DNA of 64,000 bases, from the NCBI GenBank assembly GCA_963827085.1, contig CAWGZY010000002.1:806001-870000 (forward strand), in the 5' to 3' direction. The stretch's first letter is position 1; each line of letters begins with the position of its first letter. The notes under the pieces were generated by a model, which worked only from the letters and a program-made list of their open reading frames with translations, did no database searches and had not been told where the DNA came from. This DNA is from JAGVPT01 sp963827085 (GTDB taxonomy: Bacteria > Bacteroidota > Ignavibacteria > UBA10030 > UBA8401). A program made the translations under genes and the position numbers. Of the stretch, positions 26,940-36,596 are shown in pieces.

Positions 26940-28115
26940 ATGATAGAACTTGACAACCCCAAAGACGGCGGCGCGAAGATCCGTGTAGTGGGAGTTGGCG
27001 GCGGCGGGAGCAACGCGATTGTCAGCATGATTGACAAAGGGCTCAGCGGCGTTGACTTTATTTGCATCAACACCGATACGCAAGCCCTTGAGCGAACGAA
27101 CGCTCCGAACAAGATTCAGATTGGAAAAAATCTTACCCGGGGACTAGGAGCCGGCGCAGACCCGAGCATCGGTCATCGCGCGGCTGAGGAAGACCGCGAA
27201 GAAATTGCACGTGCTCTTGCGGGGAGCGATATGGTGTTCATTACCGCCGGTATGGGTGGCGGCACGGGCACCGGCGGCGGCCCGGTCGTCGCAAACATTG
27301 CAAAAAGCCTCGGTGCGCTTGTCGTCGGCATCGTAACGAAACCATTCAACTGCGAGGGAAAGAAACGATTAACGCAGGCGGAATACGGTCTCGAAGAGTT
27401 GAAAAAACAAGTTGACACGCTGATCGTTATTCCGAATCAAAAACTTCTTTCGATTGTCGAAAAAACTACGCCGCTCGAAGAAGCATTTGAAATCTGCAAC
27501 CGTGTTCTTCACAACGCAACCCGCGGTATTTCTGAATTGATCACCGTTCCCGGTCTGATCAACCTCGATTTTGCCGATGTCCGTACAATCATGCGCGAGA
27601 TGGGAGATGCGTTGATGGGGTCGGGCGTTGCAACCGGAGAGAACAGAGCTGTCGAAGCCGCCAATGCAGCGATCTCAAGCCCCTTGCTCGAAGGCGTTTC
27701 GATCGCCGGAGCGCAGGGCGTTCTCGTCAACATTACCGGCGGAAAAAATTTATCGCTGGTCGAGGTTGATGAAGCGACGAGCATCATTCATGAAGCTGCC
27801 GGCGATGACGCTAATGTTATTCTTGGCGCAGTAATCGACGAGTCGATGACGGAAGAATTGATGGTCACAGTTATCGCGACCGGCTTCAACAGGAAGGCGT
27901 CCGCAACGGCGCGTCCGTCAAAGAATGTCCGTGTGCTCGATCATATTCCGACCGGGGTCCAGGACTTGAAAAAAATGGATGAACCGGCGTACATCCGTAA
28001 GGGATTCCAAATTCCGTCGCCGACGATGCAGGCGAACGAATCCCGATTTTCGCAGCAGATGCCCGACCGCGGTGATACCGACAAGCCCGCATTTTTGCGG
28101 AAAATCATGGATTGA
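26940..28115 (+). CDS. ftsZ: Cell division GTPase FtsZ
   Basis: FtsZ is the tubulin-like GTPase that forms the division ring. The 391-residue protein has the GTP-binding loop VVGVGGGGSNAV at the start, the tubulin signature GGGTGTGGGPVVA near residue 105, the NLDFADVRTIM T7 synergy-loop region near 203, a variable linker, and a C-terminal peptide (DKPAFLRKIMD) that should contact FtsA. The ATG at 26940 has a good Shine-Dalgarno sequence, AAAGGAGTACC. It ends the dcw cluster; a strong hairpin follows at 28141-28173. Confidence 0.98.
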   Translation: MIELDNPKDGGAKIRVVGVGGGGSNAIVSMIDKGLSGVDFICINTDTQALERTNAPNKIQIGKNLTRGLGAGADPSIGHRAAEEDREEIARALAGSDMVFITAGMGGGTGTGGGPVVANIAKSLGALVVGIVTKPFNCEGKKRLTQAEYGLEELKKQVDTLIVIPNQKLLSIVEKTTPLEEAFEICNRVLHNATRGISELITVPGLINLDFADVRTIMREMGDALMGSGVATGENRAVEAANAAISSPLLEGVSIAGAQGVLVNITGGKNLSLVEVDEATSIIHEAAGDDANVILGAVIDESMTEELMVTVIATGFNRKASATARPSKNVRVLDHIPTGVQDLKKMDEPAYIRKGFQIPSPTMQANESRFSQQMPDRGDTDKPAFLRKIMD

Positions 28116-28140
28116 TGTTTTTGTGAGTGATGTGATGCGG

Positions 28141-28173
28141 CGTCCCGTTCAGCCTTTTCGGTTGGACGGGACG
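28141..28173 (+). terminator. Strong hairpin after ftsZ, possible terminator
   Basis: The stem CGTCCCGTTCAGCC (28141-28154) pairs with GGTTGGACGGGACG (28160-28173), with two G-T pairs, closing a five-base loop. It lies 25 bases after the ftsZ stop. No clear T-run follows, so it may act with Rho or stabilize the 3' end of the message. Confidence 0.5.
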
Positions 28174-28214
28174 TTGATGTTTATGACCGTTGGTAGATGT
28201 TGAACACCTTGAGT

Positions 28215-28276
28215 AACCTTCCGAAGGTTTTCATTACAGCACCCCAAAAATTAAATAGAAGAGCCTTCGGAAGGTT
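28215..28276. repeat. 13-bp inverted repeat AACCTTCCGAAGG
   Basis: AACCTTCCGAAGG at 28215-28227 and its exact reverse complement at 28264-28276 flank 36 A+T-rich bases. Each arm is itself nearly palindromic. The pair lies just before the DUF4159 gene and could be a small repeat element or a regulatory stem. Confidence 0.55.
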
Positions 28277-28334
28277 TCTATCCTGAATCGCTTTCTTCCT
28301 TGCTTCTCCCTTCCCGATTCTCTAAATTTTCTTT

Positions 28335-29006
28335 ATGAGAAACATTATTCTTGGCGCCCTCTGTGTTTTGGCGGTTTTTAAAGCCGTTGAGGCGCAGCCG
28401 AAACGTATCGAATCCCAGTTTCGCATCGCTCGTCTTAAATATTCGGGCGGGGGAGATTGGTACAACGGCCCTTCGGAAGAAGTGAATCTCCTCGCATTTG
28501 CCAAGCAACATGCAGGCATTGACGCCTACCCCACGTACGAATTCACCGAAATTTCGGATGATAAATTTTTTTCATATCCGTTTGTATTCATGACAGGTCA
28601 CGGCGGCATCGTTTTTTCCGATTACGAGGTGAACCGGCTGCGGACATATCTTGAACATGGCGGCTTTCTTTATGCCGACGATGACTACGGCATGGATAAG
28701 GCATTCCGCCGTGAGATCAAAAAAGTCTTTCCCGAAGAACAGCTTGTCGAACTCCCCTTTTCATACGGCCTGTACCATTGTGTTTTCGATTTCCCAAACG
28801 GCGTCCCGAAAACTCACGAGCATAACGGTAAACCGCCCCAGGGGTTCGGGATTTTCTATAAAGGCCGGCTTGTTGTGTACTATACGTACGAATCCAATCC
28901 AAGCGACGGCTGGGACGACCCGGATGTGCACGGCGATCCTGAGGAGAAGAGGCAGGAAGCGCTCCGGTTTGGTACCAATTTACTTTTTTGGGTGCTGACA
29001 CAGTAA
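28335..29006 (+). CDS. DUF4159-family secreted protein
   Basis: The 223-residue protein starts with a signal peptide (MRNIILGALCVLAVFKAVEA). The mature part begins FRIARLKYSGGGDWYNGPSE and includes FMTGHGGIVFSDYEVNRLRTYLEHGGFLYADDDYG, the pattern of DUF4159 proteins, thought to have a glutamine-amidotransferase-like fold. Its biochemical role is not known. DUF4159 domains often occur beside MoxR-ATPase/von Willebrand gene groups; here the partner is the large DUF4175-type protein 80 bases downstream. The two are likely co-expressed, though a stuttering spacer lies between them. Confidence 0.8.
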   Translation: MRNIILGALCVLAVFKAVEAQPKRIESQFRIARLKYSGGGDWYNGPSEEVNLLAFAKQHAGIDAYPTYEFTEISDDKFFSYPFVFMTGHGGIVFSDYEVNRLRTYLEHGGFLYADDDYGMDKAFRREIKKVFPEEQLVELPFSYGLYHCVFDFPNGVPKTHEHNGKPPQGFGIFYKGRLVVYYTYESNPSDGWDDPDVHGDPEEKRQEALRFGTNLLFWVLTQ

Positions 29007-29009
29007 AGA

Positions 29010-29046
29010 ATGAGGAGTGAAAAGTTAAAAGTGAAAAGTGATAAGA
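29010..29046. repeat. GTTAAAAGTGAAAAGTG stuttering spacer
   Basis: The spacer between the DUF4159 and DUF4175-type genes contains reiterated GAGTGAAAAGTTAAAAGTGAAAAGTG-type units (longest run about 37 bases). A close match appears inside the murD coding sequence at 18601-18630. Confidence 0.55.
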
Positions 29047-29086
29047 GAAAAAGCCTTTAGCTATTGGTTTATATCAGCTGCAAAAA

Positions 29087-32000
29087 ATGATTAACAATAT
29101 ACATAACAGCACACCTATCTATGCAGAAATGCGGCGGCGGCTTGCCGATGTTCGTTCACGTTATTATAGAGAGCGAACGGTGTACGGGTCTATTCTCACT
29201 GCGGGTATTGCGGTCGGTCTATTAGCCTCTTTGTCCGCAATTGAAGCTCTGTTCAATGGGAGTATTTTTTTCAGGACAGCCATTTTTCTTGCAGGCTTTG
29301 CGGTTATTTTTGCTGCGGCCGTGTGGTTCGTTGCCGTGCCGGTCTTGCGCTGGAAAAAAATACTGCCGGGCATTTCGGAAAAAGAAATTGCAGCCCGAGT
29401 TGGCGGGAAGTTTCCCGAGGTGAAAGACCGTCTATGGAACATCCTGGATATTTTTGAAGAGCACAACAGACGGGAGAGTGAAACACACGGCTTTCGTCCC
29501 GATTATTCGCCGGAACTGATAGATGCATCGTTTGCCGACCTGCAGAAGGCTGCCGATCGTCTGCATTTTACGGATGTTGTGTCGTACGGAGAAGTTCACA
29601 AGGCCGGAAAATATCTTGCAATTGCTGCCGCTTCAGTTGTTCTTCTATTTGCCGTCCCGCAAATTGATCTTTTGCCCTCAGCGCAACGGCTTGTTCATTT
29701 CCGTACAGAATTTCGCCTGCCGCCGGCATTCGCATTTCTTGTGCGGCCGGGCAACGCCGAAGTTGTCAAGGGGGAGTCGGTGCCGGTCTCGGTTTCACTT
29801 ATCGAGAATGCAGAAACAGCAAGTCCTCTCCATCGTTATCTTCCCAAAAGAATTACGCTTTCGGTTCGACAGGCAGATATGACTTCAGAAGATCAAGTTG
29901 AAATTCAGGCCGACTCATCGGGGCAATTTCATTATACGCTTGCCTCCGTCAGGCAATCCGAGGAATATTTTACTGAAACCGAAGGCATTCAAAGTTCACG
30001 GTACACCATCAGCGTGATCGACAGGCCGATAGTTCGGTTGCTCACGGTGCATCTTATCCCCCCCTCATATTCCCGGCTTCCGGAGCAGTCGCTCGACGAG
30101 AATGTCGGCGACATACTGGCGCTGCCGGGAACCGCAATTCAATGGCGCATCAACGCGAGCAAAGTGCTGCGGCATGCATCGCTTGTTTTCAAAGACGGAG
30201 AAGAATTGGAACTGCAATCGCGCGACGGAGCCTATGTCGGACGGTTGATTCTTCATCAGCGAGCGAGCTATCACGTCAGGCTGGAAGATAATGAAGGTTT
30301 CACAAATGTGGACCCGATCGAATACAAGCTCGACGCCGCACTCGACGAACCGCCCACGGTGGCCATTACGTATCCCGGAAAGAATATCGATATCGTCGAT
30401 AAGGTGGAACTGCCGCTGCTGCTGAAAATCCACGACGATTTTGGATTCACGTCGTTGAACCTTGCGTACCGGCTGGTGCATTCACGGTATGAACAGGCGG
30501 ACAGCAGCTTTTCATCGATCTCCATACCGATTTCAGCTGACGTCAAGAATTCCACCGATACTGACGTAGATTTCCAGTGGGATATCTCGCCGATGGGATT
30601 GGTTCCCGAGGACGTCGTCGAATACCACGCCGAGGTATTCGACAACGATAATGTTTCCGGACCCAAGAAAGGGATCAGCGAGACGTATCTGCTCAGACTT
30701 CCCTCGCTCGACGAGGTGTTCGCCGATGCCGACAAGGGTCAAAATGATGCAATCGAAAAACTGGATAAATCGCTTGACGAAGAAAAAGATTTGAAGAAAG
30801 ACCTCAACGAGATTTCGCAGGAAATGAAGAAAAACCAACCCCTCGATTGGCAGAAACAAAAAAAAGCCGAAGAGACGCTCAAACGGTACCAGGAACTGAC
30901 AAAAAATATCGATGAGGTGAGCAAATCGCTCGATACGATGACTCAAGCGATGCAAAAGAACAATATCCTCTCGAATGAAACGCTTCAAAAGTATACGGAA
31001 CTTCAACAGCTGCTCCAGCAAATCAATTCCCCTGAATTTCAGCAAGCGATGAAGCGAATGCAGGAAGCGATGAAGAACGTCTCACCCGACCAACTGCGCC
31101 AGGCAATGCAACAGGTGCAATTTTCAGAAGAAGCGTTTCGCCAGGCTATCGAAAGGACGATGGAGCTTCTTAAGAGGATCCAGGTCGAACAAAAAATGGA
31201 CGAAATGGTGAAACGCGCGAACGAACTTCAGAAACAACAGGAGGATCTGCAGAAGGAAACTGCCGAATCGTCGTTATCCGATAAGCAAAAAGCGGAAGAG
31301 CTCGCAAAAAAACAGGAGGACATTAATAAGCAATTGGCGGAGATTCAGCAGCAGCTCGAGGAATTGAGGAAAAAGATGGAAGAATTCCCCGCGGAGATGC
31401 CGATGAAAGCGCTGGAAAAAGTCGAGGAGGCGGCGCACGATAGTACGATGGAACAATCGACGCAGCAAAGCTCCGGACAACTTCGACAGCAGCAGAAGCT
31501 GCAAGCGCTTCAATCTCAGGAAGAGGCAGCCAAAGCGATGCAGCAAATGTCCCAGCGAATTTCGGAAATGCAGGAACAGATGTTGAGCAATGAAACAAAC
31601 GAAGCAATGAACACGATGCGCAAAGCGATGGAAGATTTGCTGGAGATCTCCCAGCGCCAGGAAGATTTGAAAAATCAGTCGAGGTCGTTCTCACCGAATT
31701 CGGAACAATTCCGCGAAAACGCGGAAAAACAATTAGGTTTGCAGAATGATCTCGCGAACGTCGCGAACAATCTGGTTGGTCTCAGCCAGAAATCGTTTGC
31801 GGTAACATCGGAAATGGGGAAAGCGGTCGGAAAAGCGATGGCGGGCATGTCGCAAGCGATGAACGGACTCGAGCGGCGCAACGGACAATATTCAAGTACA
31901 GAACAAGCCGAGGCCATGACGTCGTTGAACAAAGCGGCCACGCTGGCGCAGTCATCAATGGATGCAATGCAGCAGGGGGGTCAGGGCGGCTCCGGCGGTT

Positions 32001-32539
32001 CCCTGCTGCAGCAGTTGCGGCGGATGGCGGGCCAGCAGGAGAGCATCAATTTGCAGACTGAGCAGATCTCACAAGGGAAAGGGTTTTCGCAAGAACAACT
32101 TCAGGAAATGGGAAGATTGGCAAACCAGCAAGAGGCAGTGCGAAAATCGCTGGAGGAGCTCAACAAGGAAGCGCAGGAGAGCCAGGACAGAAATAGAATT
32201 CTGGGAGACCTTCAGAGAATTGCCGACGAGATGAAAGAAGTTGTTGAAAACTTGCAGCAGAACAACGTCAATCCAAATACGATCCGGCAGCAGCAGAGAA
32301 TTTTATCGCGCATGCTCGATGCGCAGACTTCAATGCGCGAGCGGGACTATGAGCAGCGACGCACATCGACTGCCGGCACGACTCCGGTACGCCGCAGCCC
32401 GGCGGATGTTCAGGACGAATCGGCGCAGAGCCAGCTTCGGCGAGATCTCTTAAAAGCGATCGAAGAAGGCTACTCGAAAGATTACCAAGATTTGATCCGC
32501 AAGTACTATGATGCGTTAGATAAGACACAAGGGAAATAA
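29087..32539 (+). CDS. DUF4175-type large membrane protein with long Gln-rich coiled coil
   Basis: The 1150-residue protein has two membrane helices near the N-terminus (about 42-62 and 68-92) and a third near 178-195, then a beta-rich periplasmic region to about 540. From about 545 to 1100 it is a long Gln/Glu/Lys-rich coiled coil (many QQLEELRKKMEE-like repeats), with a Gly-Ser-rich break near 965. The layout matches DUF4175 proteins of Bacteroidota/Chlorobiota. Function is unknown; an envelope-spanning scaffold or tether is plausible. It sits right after a DUF4159 gene. Confidence 0.8.
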   Translation: MINNIHNSTPIYAEMRRRLADVRSRYYRERTVYGSILTAGIAVGLLASLSAIEALFNGSIFFRTAIFLAGFAVIFAAAVWFVAVPVLRWKKILPGISEKEIAARVGGKFPEVKDRLWNILDIFEEHNRRESETHGFRPDYSPELIDASFADLQKAADRLHFTDVVSYGEVHKAGKYLAIAAASVVLLFAVPQIDLLPSAQRLVHFRTEFRLPPAFAFLVRPGNAEVVKGESVPVSVSLIENAETASPLHRYLPKRITLSVRQADMTSEDQVEIQADSSGQFHYTLASVRQSEEYFTETEGIQSSRYTISVIDRPIVRLLTVHLIPPSYSRLPEQSLDENVGDILALPGTAIQWRINASKVLRHASLVFKDGEELELQSRDGAYVGRLILHQRASYHVRLEDNEGFTNVDPIEYKLDAALDEPPTVAITYPGKNIDIVDKVELPLLLKIHDDFGFTSLNLAYRLVHSRYEQADSSFSSISIPISADVKNSTDTDVDFQWDISPMGLVPEDVVEYHAEVFDNDNVSGPKKGISETYLLRLPSLDEVFADADKGQNDAIEKLDKSLDEEKDLKKDLNEISQEMKKNQPLDWQKQKKAEETLKRYQELTKNIDEVSKSLDTMTQAMQKNNILSNETLQKYTELQQLLQQINSPEFQQAMKRMQEAMKNVSPDQLRQAMQQVQFSEEAFRQAIERTMELLKRIQVEQKMDEMVKRANELQKQQEDLQKETAESSLSDKQKAEELAKKQEDINKQLAEIQQQLEELRKKMEEFPAEMPMKALEKVEEAAHDSTMEQSTQQSSGQLRQQQKLQALQSQEEAAKAMQQMSQRISEMQEQMLSNETNEAMNTMRKAMEDLLEISQRQEDLKNQSRSFSPNSEQFRENAEKQLGLQNDLANVANNLVGLSQKSFAVTSEMGKAVGKAMAGMSQAMNGLERRNGQYSSTEQAEAMTSLNKAATLAQSSMDAMQQGGQGGSGGSLLQQLRRMAGQQESINLQTEQISQGKGFSQEQLQEMGRLANQQEAVRKSLEELNKEAQESQDRNRILGDLQRIADEMKEVVENLQQNNVNPNTIRQQQRILSRMLDAQTSMRERDYEQRRTSTAGTTPVRRSPADVQDESAQSQLRRDLLKAIEEGYSKDYQDLIRKYYDALDKTQGK

Positions 32540-32546
32540 AGATCTC

Positions 32547-32571
32547 TTGTCAGAGTTTTAAATCCTGACAA
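32547..32571 (+). terminator. Palindrome after the DUF4175-type gene
   Basis: TTGTCAG (32547-32553) pairs with CTGACAA (32565-32571) around an A+T-rich loop, eight bases after the stop codon. The stem is short and no T-run follows, so it is at best a weak terminator. Confidence 0.35.
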
Positions 32572-32699
32572 AATGAATGGAACGGTTACCCACCCATTTT
32601 GGTTTTATTGCCGTACCTATCCGTATGTTTCCCGTTCCAAAAAGTGTGAATACGTCGACGTATAAAAAATTGTTTACAATTCCTCGCCTGAGGTAATCT

Positions 32700-33443
32700 A
32701 TGGTCATCGTTGTTTTTTTTGCAGCACACTGGTTCTTATCGCTGTTTTGTCAAACTTTTTTCTTGCACCGTTATGCGGCACATAAAATGTTTACGATGTC
32801 AAAGTTCTGGGAAAGAACGTTTTACATCGCAACATTTATCACCCAAGGATCTTCCTTTCTCAATCCTCGTGCCTACGCTATCATGCACCGGATGCATCAC
32901 GCTTACAGCGATACAGAAAAAGACCCCCACTCACCCCATTATTTTCGCAGCATGTTCATAATGATGTGGAGAACGAAAGACATTTATCTCGGATATTTGC
33001 TTCACAGAGTTGAACCGGAGAAAGGTTTCGATAAAAATATTCCGGAGTGGAAAGCATTTGACAAATTTGCAGATTCATGGATGGTTAGATTCATGTGGGT
33101 CGGCGTGTACATATTGTTCTATCTTGCATTCGCCCCAAGCCCGTGGTTTTTTGTTCTCCTGCCGTTTGATTTCATCATGGGGCCGATCCACGGAGGTATT
33201 GTGAACTGGTGCGGGCACAAGTACGGTTATGTGAACTTTCGCGACACGGGGGACAAATCGAGAAATTCTCTCCCGTTTGATTTCCTTACGCTTGGCGAAC
33301 TATTTCAAAACAACCACCACAAGTTTCCGAGTCGGACAAATTTCGCAGTGCGCATGTTTGAGATTGACCCGACATACCCGTTGATAAAGCTGTTGAGCTG
33401 GCTGCATATTATTCGATTCAGTAAATCCACCGAAGCTGCGTAA
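32700..33443 (+). CDS. Acyl-CoA / fatty acid delta-9 desaturase-like membrane protein
   Basis: This 247-residue membrane di-iron protein has the three histidine boxes of fatty acid desaturases: HRYAAH (residues 23-28), HRMHH (63-67), and NNHH near 205-208. Several membrane helices lie between them. Such enzymes use O2 and electrons to place a double bond in a fatty acyl chain, altering membrane fluidity. Length is at the short end of the bacterial family. It stands apart from its neighbours and implies some exposure to oxygen. Exact substrate is not readable. Confidence 0.88.
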   Translation: MVIVVFFAAHWFLSLFCQTFFLHRYAAHKMFTMSKFWERTFYIATFITQGSSFLNPRAYAIMHRMHHAYSDTEKDPHSPHYFRSMFIMMWRTKDIYLGYLLHRVEPEKGFDKNIPEWKAFDKFADSWMVRFMWVGVYILFYLAFAPSPWFFVLLPFDFIMGPIHGGIVNWCGHKYGYVNFRDTGDKSRNSLPFDFLTLGELFQNNHHKFPSRTNFAVRMFEIDPTYPLIKLLSWLHIIRFSKSTEAA

Positions 33444-33701
33444 GTTTAATCCGCCGCATGACGCAGGCGGTGTGATGTTCTGGATGCGATGTCGGAAATT
33501 CACACGTGCACATGAGAGTCAGGGTCGGTTGCATCTGGAGAAAAATTTGAAGAGTTTGAGCAGAACAAATGGTATAGTTCTGCCGGAATTGGCGTAGCCT
33601 GTCGAGAAAATCAGTTCTCACAGCTCTTTTCAAACTCGCGACTCAGGACTAAAAACTCAACACGCAAGACCTCAATCATTCCCCTCTCATAGGCATCTTC
33701 T

Positions 33702-35657
33702 ATGTCAACACCAACTTCTATCGATTCCGACGAGACCGAAGAAAAGCTCATCTTTCCAATTATCTATTTTTGTGTCAGCGCATTTATTGCAATGAACCTC
33801 TGGTCGGCGTTTGAGCCGACAGCCTGGAATTGGGGATTTCATTTTCTCGCTTTTTTTGGTATTGAAGTCCGGGTTGGCGTTTCGCTACTCATGCTTCTTA
33901 TCATGATCCCATCCGTACAATTTTATTTGATCGACCTCATTCGAGCGGTCGTTGATTTGGTGAACGATCGGTCGCCAGTGGTCCGGTGGATACTGGGAGT
34001 TTTCGCGATCGTTGGGATGACGTTTGTCTTCGTCCATTTTCGCGCAACAACATATTTCCTTGGAGATGGTTATGTACAACTGCGAAGCCTGAAGATTCCG
34101 GAAAATATGGATAATCTCGGCCTGACCGGCTTTGCACGGGAACCCCTCGTCGGCTTTCTTGTATTCCAACTATATCATCTTTTTTCATTCCTTGAGAGCT
34201 TCACGCCCCCTGAAGATGCCTACTTATGGTTGAGCGTGCTTTCGGGAGCCTGCTTTATCATCATCGCATGGAAGGGAATCGGGCTCTTCGTTGCAGAAAA
34301 AACAGACAGGATTCTGATTCTTTTTTTTCTTCTCGCTTCAGGAGTGAGCATTCTCTTTTTCGGCTCTGTCGAAAATTACGCACCGGGGTACGTCGGAATT
34401 CTTCTATTCCTTCTTCTCGGAACCGGATATCTGAAAGAAAAGATCTCAATCTACTGGGTGATGGCGGCGTACGGTCTCCTCTTGTCGATGAATTTCGGTG
34501 CGGCAGTGTTTCTCCCCGCACTCGGATATCTTACATACGTCGGAGTCCGGCGCGGAGAAGCGGCGAAAACCGGTGCAGCGCTGTTTATTTCCGGCATTAT
34601 TTTTATCGCAACACTATTGGTCTCGGGGTATTCTCAATCTTTTTTCCCGCAAGTCTTTAACGACGCCGGCACCAATATCCTTCCTTTCGGCAGCCCGGCC
34701 GGAAAGCATCAGGCATATAGTATATTTTCGTTGAGCCATGCGGCGGATTTGGCGAACCTTTTTCTTCTTTGCACCCCCGCCGCCATGGTGCTCCTCGTCG
34801 CTGCGATCGTTGCAACCGTAAAAAAGCGCAGGCTGCCGGAATCATCCGAATGGTTTCTTCTCCTGGCGATGGGATGCGGCATTGGTTTGATTGCCATGTT
34901 GAATTGCACGCTGGGGATGAGCAGGGATTGGGATATCGCAGCGCCGTTCAGCGTGGGAATTCCCGTTGCTGCAATCGCGATCTGGACAACCGTCGCCGAT
35001 AACAGAGAAATCAGACAACGCGCCATGTTGGTTCTTATCGTTGCCACGCTGCTCCAAACCGGAGCTTGGGTCGCACTCAACGCGGATGCGCATAGGGCGG
35101 TAGCCCGGTTCGAAATTCTAGAAGAGAAAAAACTTTGGGGGACTCAAGCCTGCCTCGAAGCGTACGAAGAACTTGCGAATTATCATGGGGACCGCCGAGA
35201 ATTTGCTCAGGCCGCCGCGTGCTTTGAACGGTACGTTGCTCTTGATTCGACCAGCAACTGGGCGTGGCTCAATTGCGCGAGAGCTGAACAGGCAGCCGGG
35301 AATTTCAGCAAGGCGATTGCAGCATACAGAGCGCTCGCTCGGCTTGATCCCTCGAATCCGGACAACGTAGCTCCGCTCGGCGTAATCCTTGCGCAGACGG
35401 GACATTTCGACGAAGCGGTTTTCTACCTGCAAGAGGCCGAGAAATTATCCCCCGGATCGCCGAAGATCAAAAACGACATCGGAGCCGTCTTCGCCAATCA
35501 AAAAGAGTATTCGAAAGCTCTTCCGTATTTTCTCGAGGCCGTTCGCCTCGACCCGAATTTTCAAGGCGGGTATCTCAACACAGCGGCATGTTACGCGGCG
35601 CTTGGTGACAATGAGAAAGCGCAGGAGTACAGAACGATGGCGAGAAAGAAACAATGA
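33702..35657 (+). CDS. Polytopic membrane protein with C-terminal TPR repeats
   Basis: The 651-residue protein has about ten to eleven membrane helices over residues 15-475, with a conserved-looking loop (FLGDGYVQLRSLK) after the third or fourth, then tetratricopeptide repeats from about 485 to the end (CFERYVALDSTSNWAWLNCARAE, AIAAYRALARLDPSNPDNV, and two more). The layout recalls GT-C type membrane glycosyltransferases with TPR tails, but no catalytic motif is clear. It may add sugars to an envelope polymer or protein; this is inference from layout. Confidence 0.7.
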   Translation: MSTPTSIDSDETEEKLIFPIIYFCVSAFIAMNLWSAFEPTAWNWGFHFLAFFGIEVRVGVSLLMLLIMIPSVQFYLIDLIRAVVDLVNDRSPVVRWILGVFAIVGMTFVFVHFRATTYFLGDGYVQLRSLKIPENMDNLGLTGFAREPLVGFLVFQLYHLFSFLESFTPPEDAYLWLSVLSGACFIIIAWKGIGLFVAEKTDRILILFFLLASGVSILFFGSVENYAPGYVGILLFLLLGTGYLKEKISIYWVMAAYGLLLSMNFGAAVFLPALGYLTYVGVRRGEAAKTGAALFISGIIFIATLLVSGYSQSFFPQVFNDAGTNILPFGSPAGKHQAYSIFSLSHAADLANLFLLCTPAAMVLLVAAIVATVKKRRLPESSEWFLLLAMGCGIGLIAMLNCTLGMSRDWDIAAPFSVGIPVAAIAIWTTVADNREIRQRAMLVLIVATLLQTGAWVALNADAHRAVARFEILEEKKLWGTQACLEAYEELANYHGDRREFAQAAACFERYVALDSTSNWAWLNCARAEQAAGNFSKAIAAYRALARLDPSNPDNVAPLGVILAQTGHFDEAVFYLQEAEKLSPGSPKIKNDIGAVFANQKEYSKALPYFLEAVRLDPNFQGGYLNTAACYAALGDNEKAQEYRTMARKKQ

Positions 35658-35961
35658 ACAATGCTCCGGACAGCATTCCTTTCTAATGAGTTGCCTTGGG
35701 ATAAGTGCCACGGAGAGTAGGTGAGAGATGTCGGACACCTTTCATATAATCGTAGTGAAAAAAATTTAATAAGAGTAATCTATAAGATATTTGCCATCTT
35801 CCTACATTGAAATATCCCTTCCGTGTTGCTTGACAAAACAAGAGAGAACCGTTACTTTATTCTTAGCTTTATTGCGCGATATGCGTTTGGAGAGAAATAT
35901 CCCCCAAAAGAAACCCACATTATCGTATAATGCACATCCATCACGGCGATATGAGATCTAA
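35658..35961. other. Non-coding spacer before the carbonic anhydrase gene
   Basis: This 304-base stretch holds no gene. Apart from the promoter-like site at 35830-35858, it is A+T-rich with no clear hairpin or repeat. Confidence 0.6.
35830..35858 (+). promoter_or_regulatory. Candidate promoter for the carbonic anhydrase gene
   Basis: TTGACA at 35830-35835 and TACTTT at 35853-35858 are separated by 17 bases, the sigma-70 optimum. The TACTTTA also fits the Bacteroidota TAnnTTTG pattern. The site lies about 100 bases before the ATG at 35962. Confidence 0.45.
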
Positions 35962-36516
35962 ATGAACAGATTAATGACGGTAGCATCGAAAGAAAATATT
36001 CCACCGCAGTACAGGGAGACTCCAATTGGACTTCTGCTCGAATACCATAATCTCGGGCGGACTTTGGACTCGTACACCAACGCCAGCTTGTTGATCGGGA
36101 TGTGTATGGACAACCGGAAGCATCTTCACATCCCGGATAATTTCGCATTTATTATTCGTACGGGGGGTGCAAACCTCAGATACAGCGAGTTCAAAGTTTC
36201 GTATGCCATCGCAGTCGGCGGAGTGCGGTGCATCGCGTTGATCGGACATACCCAATGCGGAATGGTCAACCTTATCGCCCGCAAAGAGCAATTTGTTCAA
36301 GGTCTCGTCAAAGCGGCAGGCTGGCAGGAACAATCGGCTGAAGAGCATTTTTTTCACTTCGCCCCAATGTTCGAAATTGGGAATGAAGTTGATTTTATTC
36401 TGAGCGAAGTGAAGCGGCTTCGCTTGCGCTACCCGAAGATTGTCATAGCCCCGCTGCTGTACCGGGTCGAAGATAATCGTCTTTATCTCATAGAAGAAAA
36501 TTCAGCGGCCAAGTGA
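35962..36516 (+). CDS. Beta-carbonic anhydrase-like protein
   Basis: This 184-residue protein carries the zinc ligands of beta-carbonic anhydrases: Cys48 with Asp50 and Arg52 in CMDNR, and His96 and Cys99 in HTQC. The reaction would be reversible hydration of CO2 to bicarbonate. Usual beta enzymes have RNAGN after the CxDxR motif; here the segment is RTGGAN. With 184 residues it is short, like minimal mycobacterial and archaeal forms. The downstream lipocalin gene probably follows on the same strand after 80 bases. Activity is likely but not certain. Confidence 0.8.
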   Translation: MNRLMTVASKENIPPQYRETPIGLLLEYHNLGRTLDSYTNASLLIGMCMDNRKHLHIPDNFAFIIRTGGANLRYSEFKVSYAIAVGGVRCIALIGHTQCGMVNLIARKEQFVQGLVKAAGWQEQSAEEHFFHFAPMFEIGNEVDFILSEVKRLRLRYPKIVIAPLLYRVEDNRLYLIEENSAAK

Positions 36517-36550
36517 TGCCGCGACTCCAAGCCATCGTTTCACTTTTAAT

Positions 36551-36583
36551 ATCTCGTTTCCAAGCGAAACGCGTGAACGAGAT
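36551..36583. repeat. Palindromic ATCTCGTT/AACGAGAT element
   Basis: ATCTCGTT (36551-36558) pairs perfectly with AACGAGAT (36576-36583), and an inner GTTT/AAAC pairing is also possible. AAAAATA follows. It fills the spacer before the lipocalin gene and argues against starts of that gene lying further upstream. It could double as a weak terminator for the carbonic anhydrase gene. Confidence 0.45.
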
Positions 36584-36596
36584 AAAAATACGGGGA

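Noticed and set aside
28116..28334. tRNA or small RNA gene after ftsZ
   Set aside because: The strong stem is explained by a terminator-like hairpin and a short inverted repeat; no cloverleaf or TTCGA arm is present.
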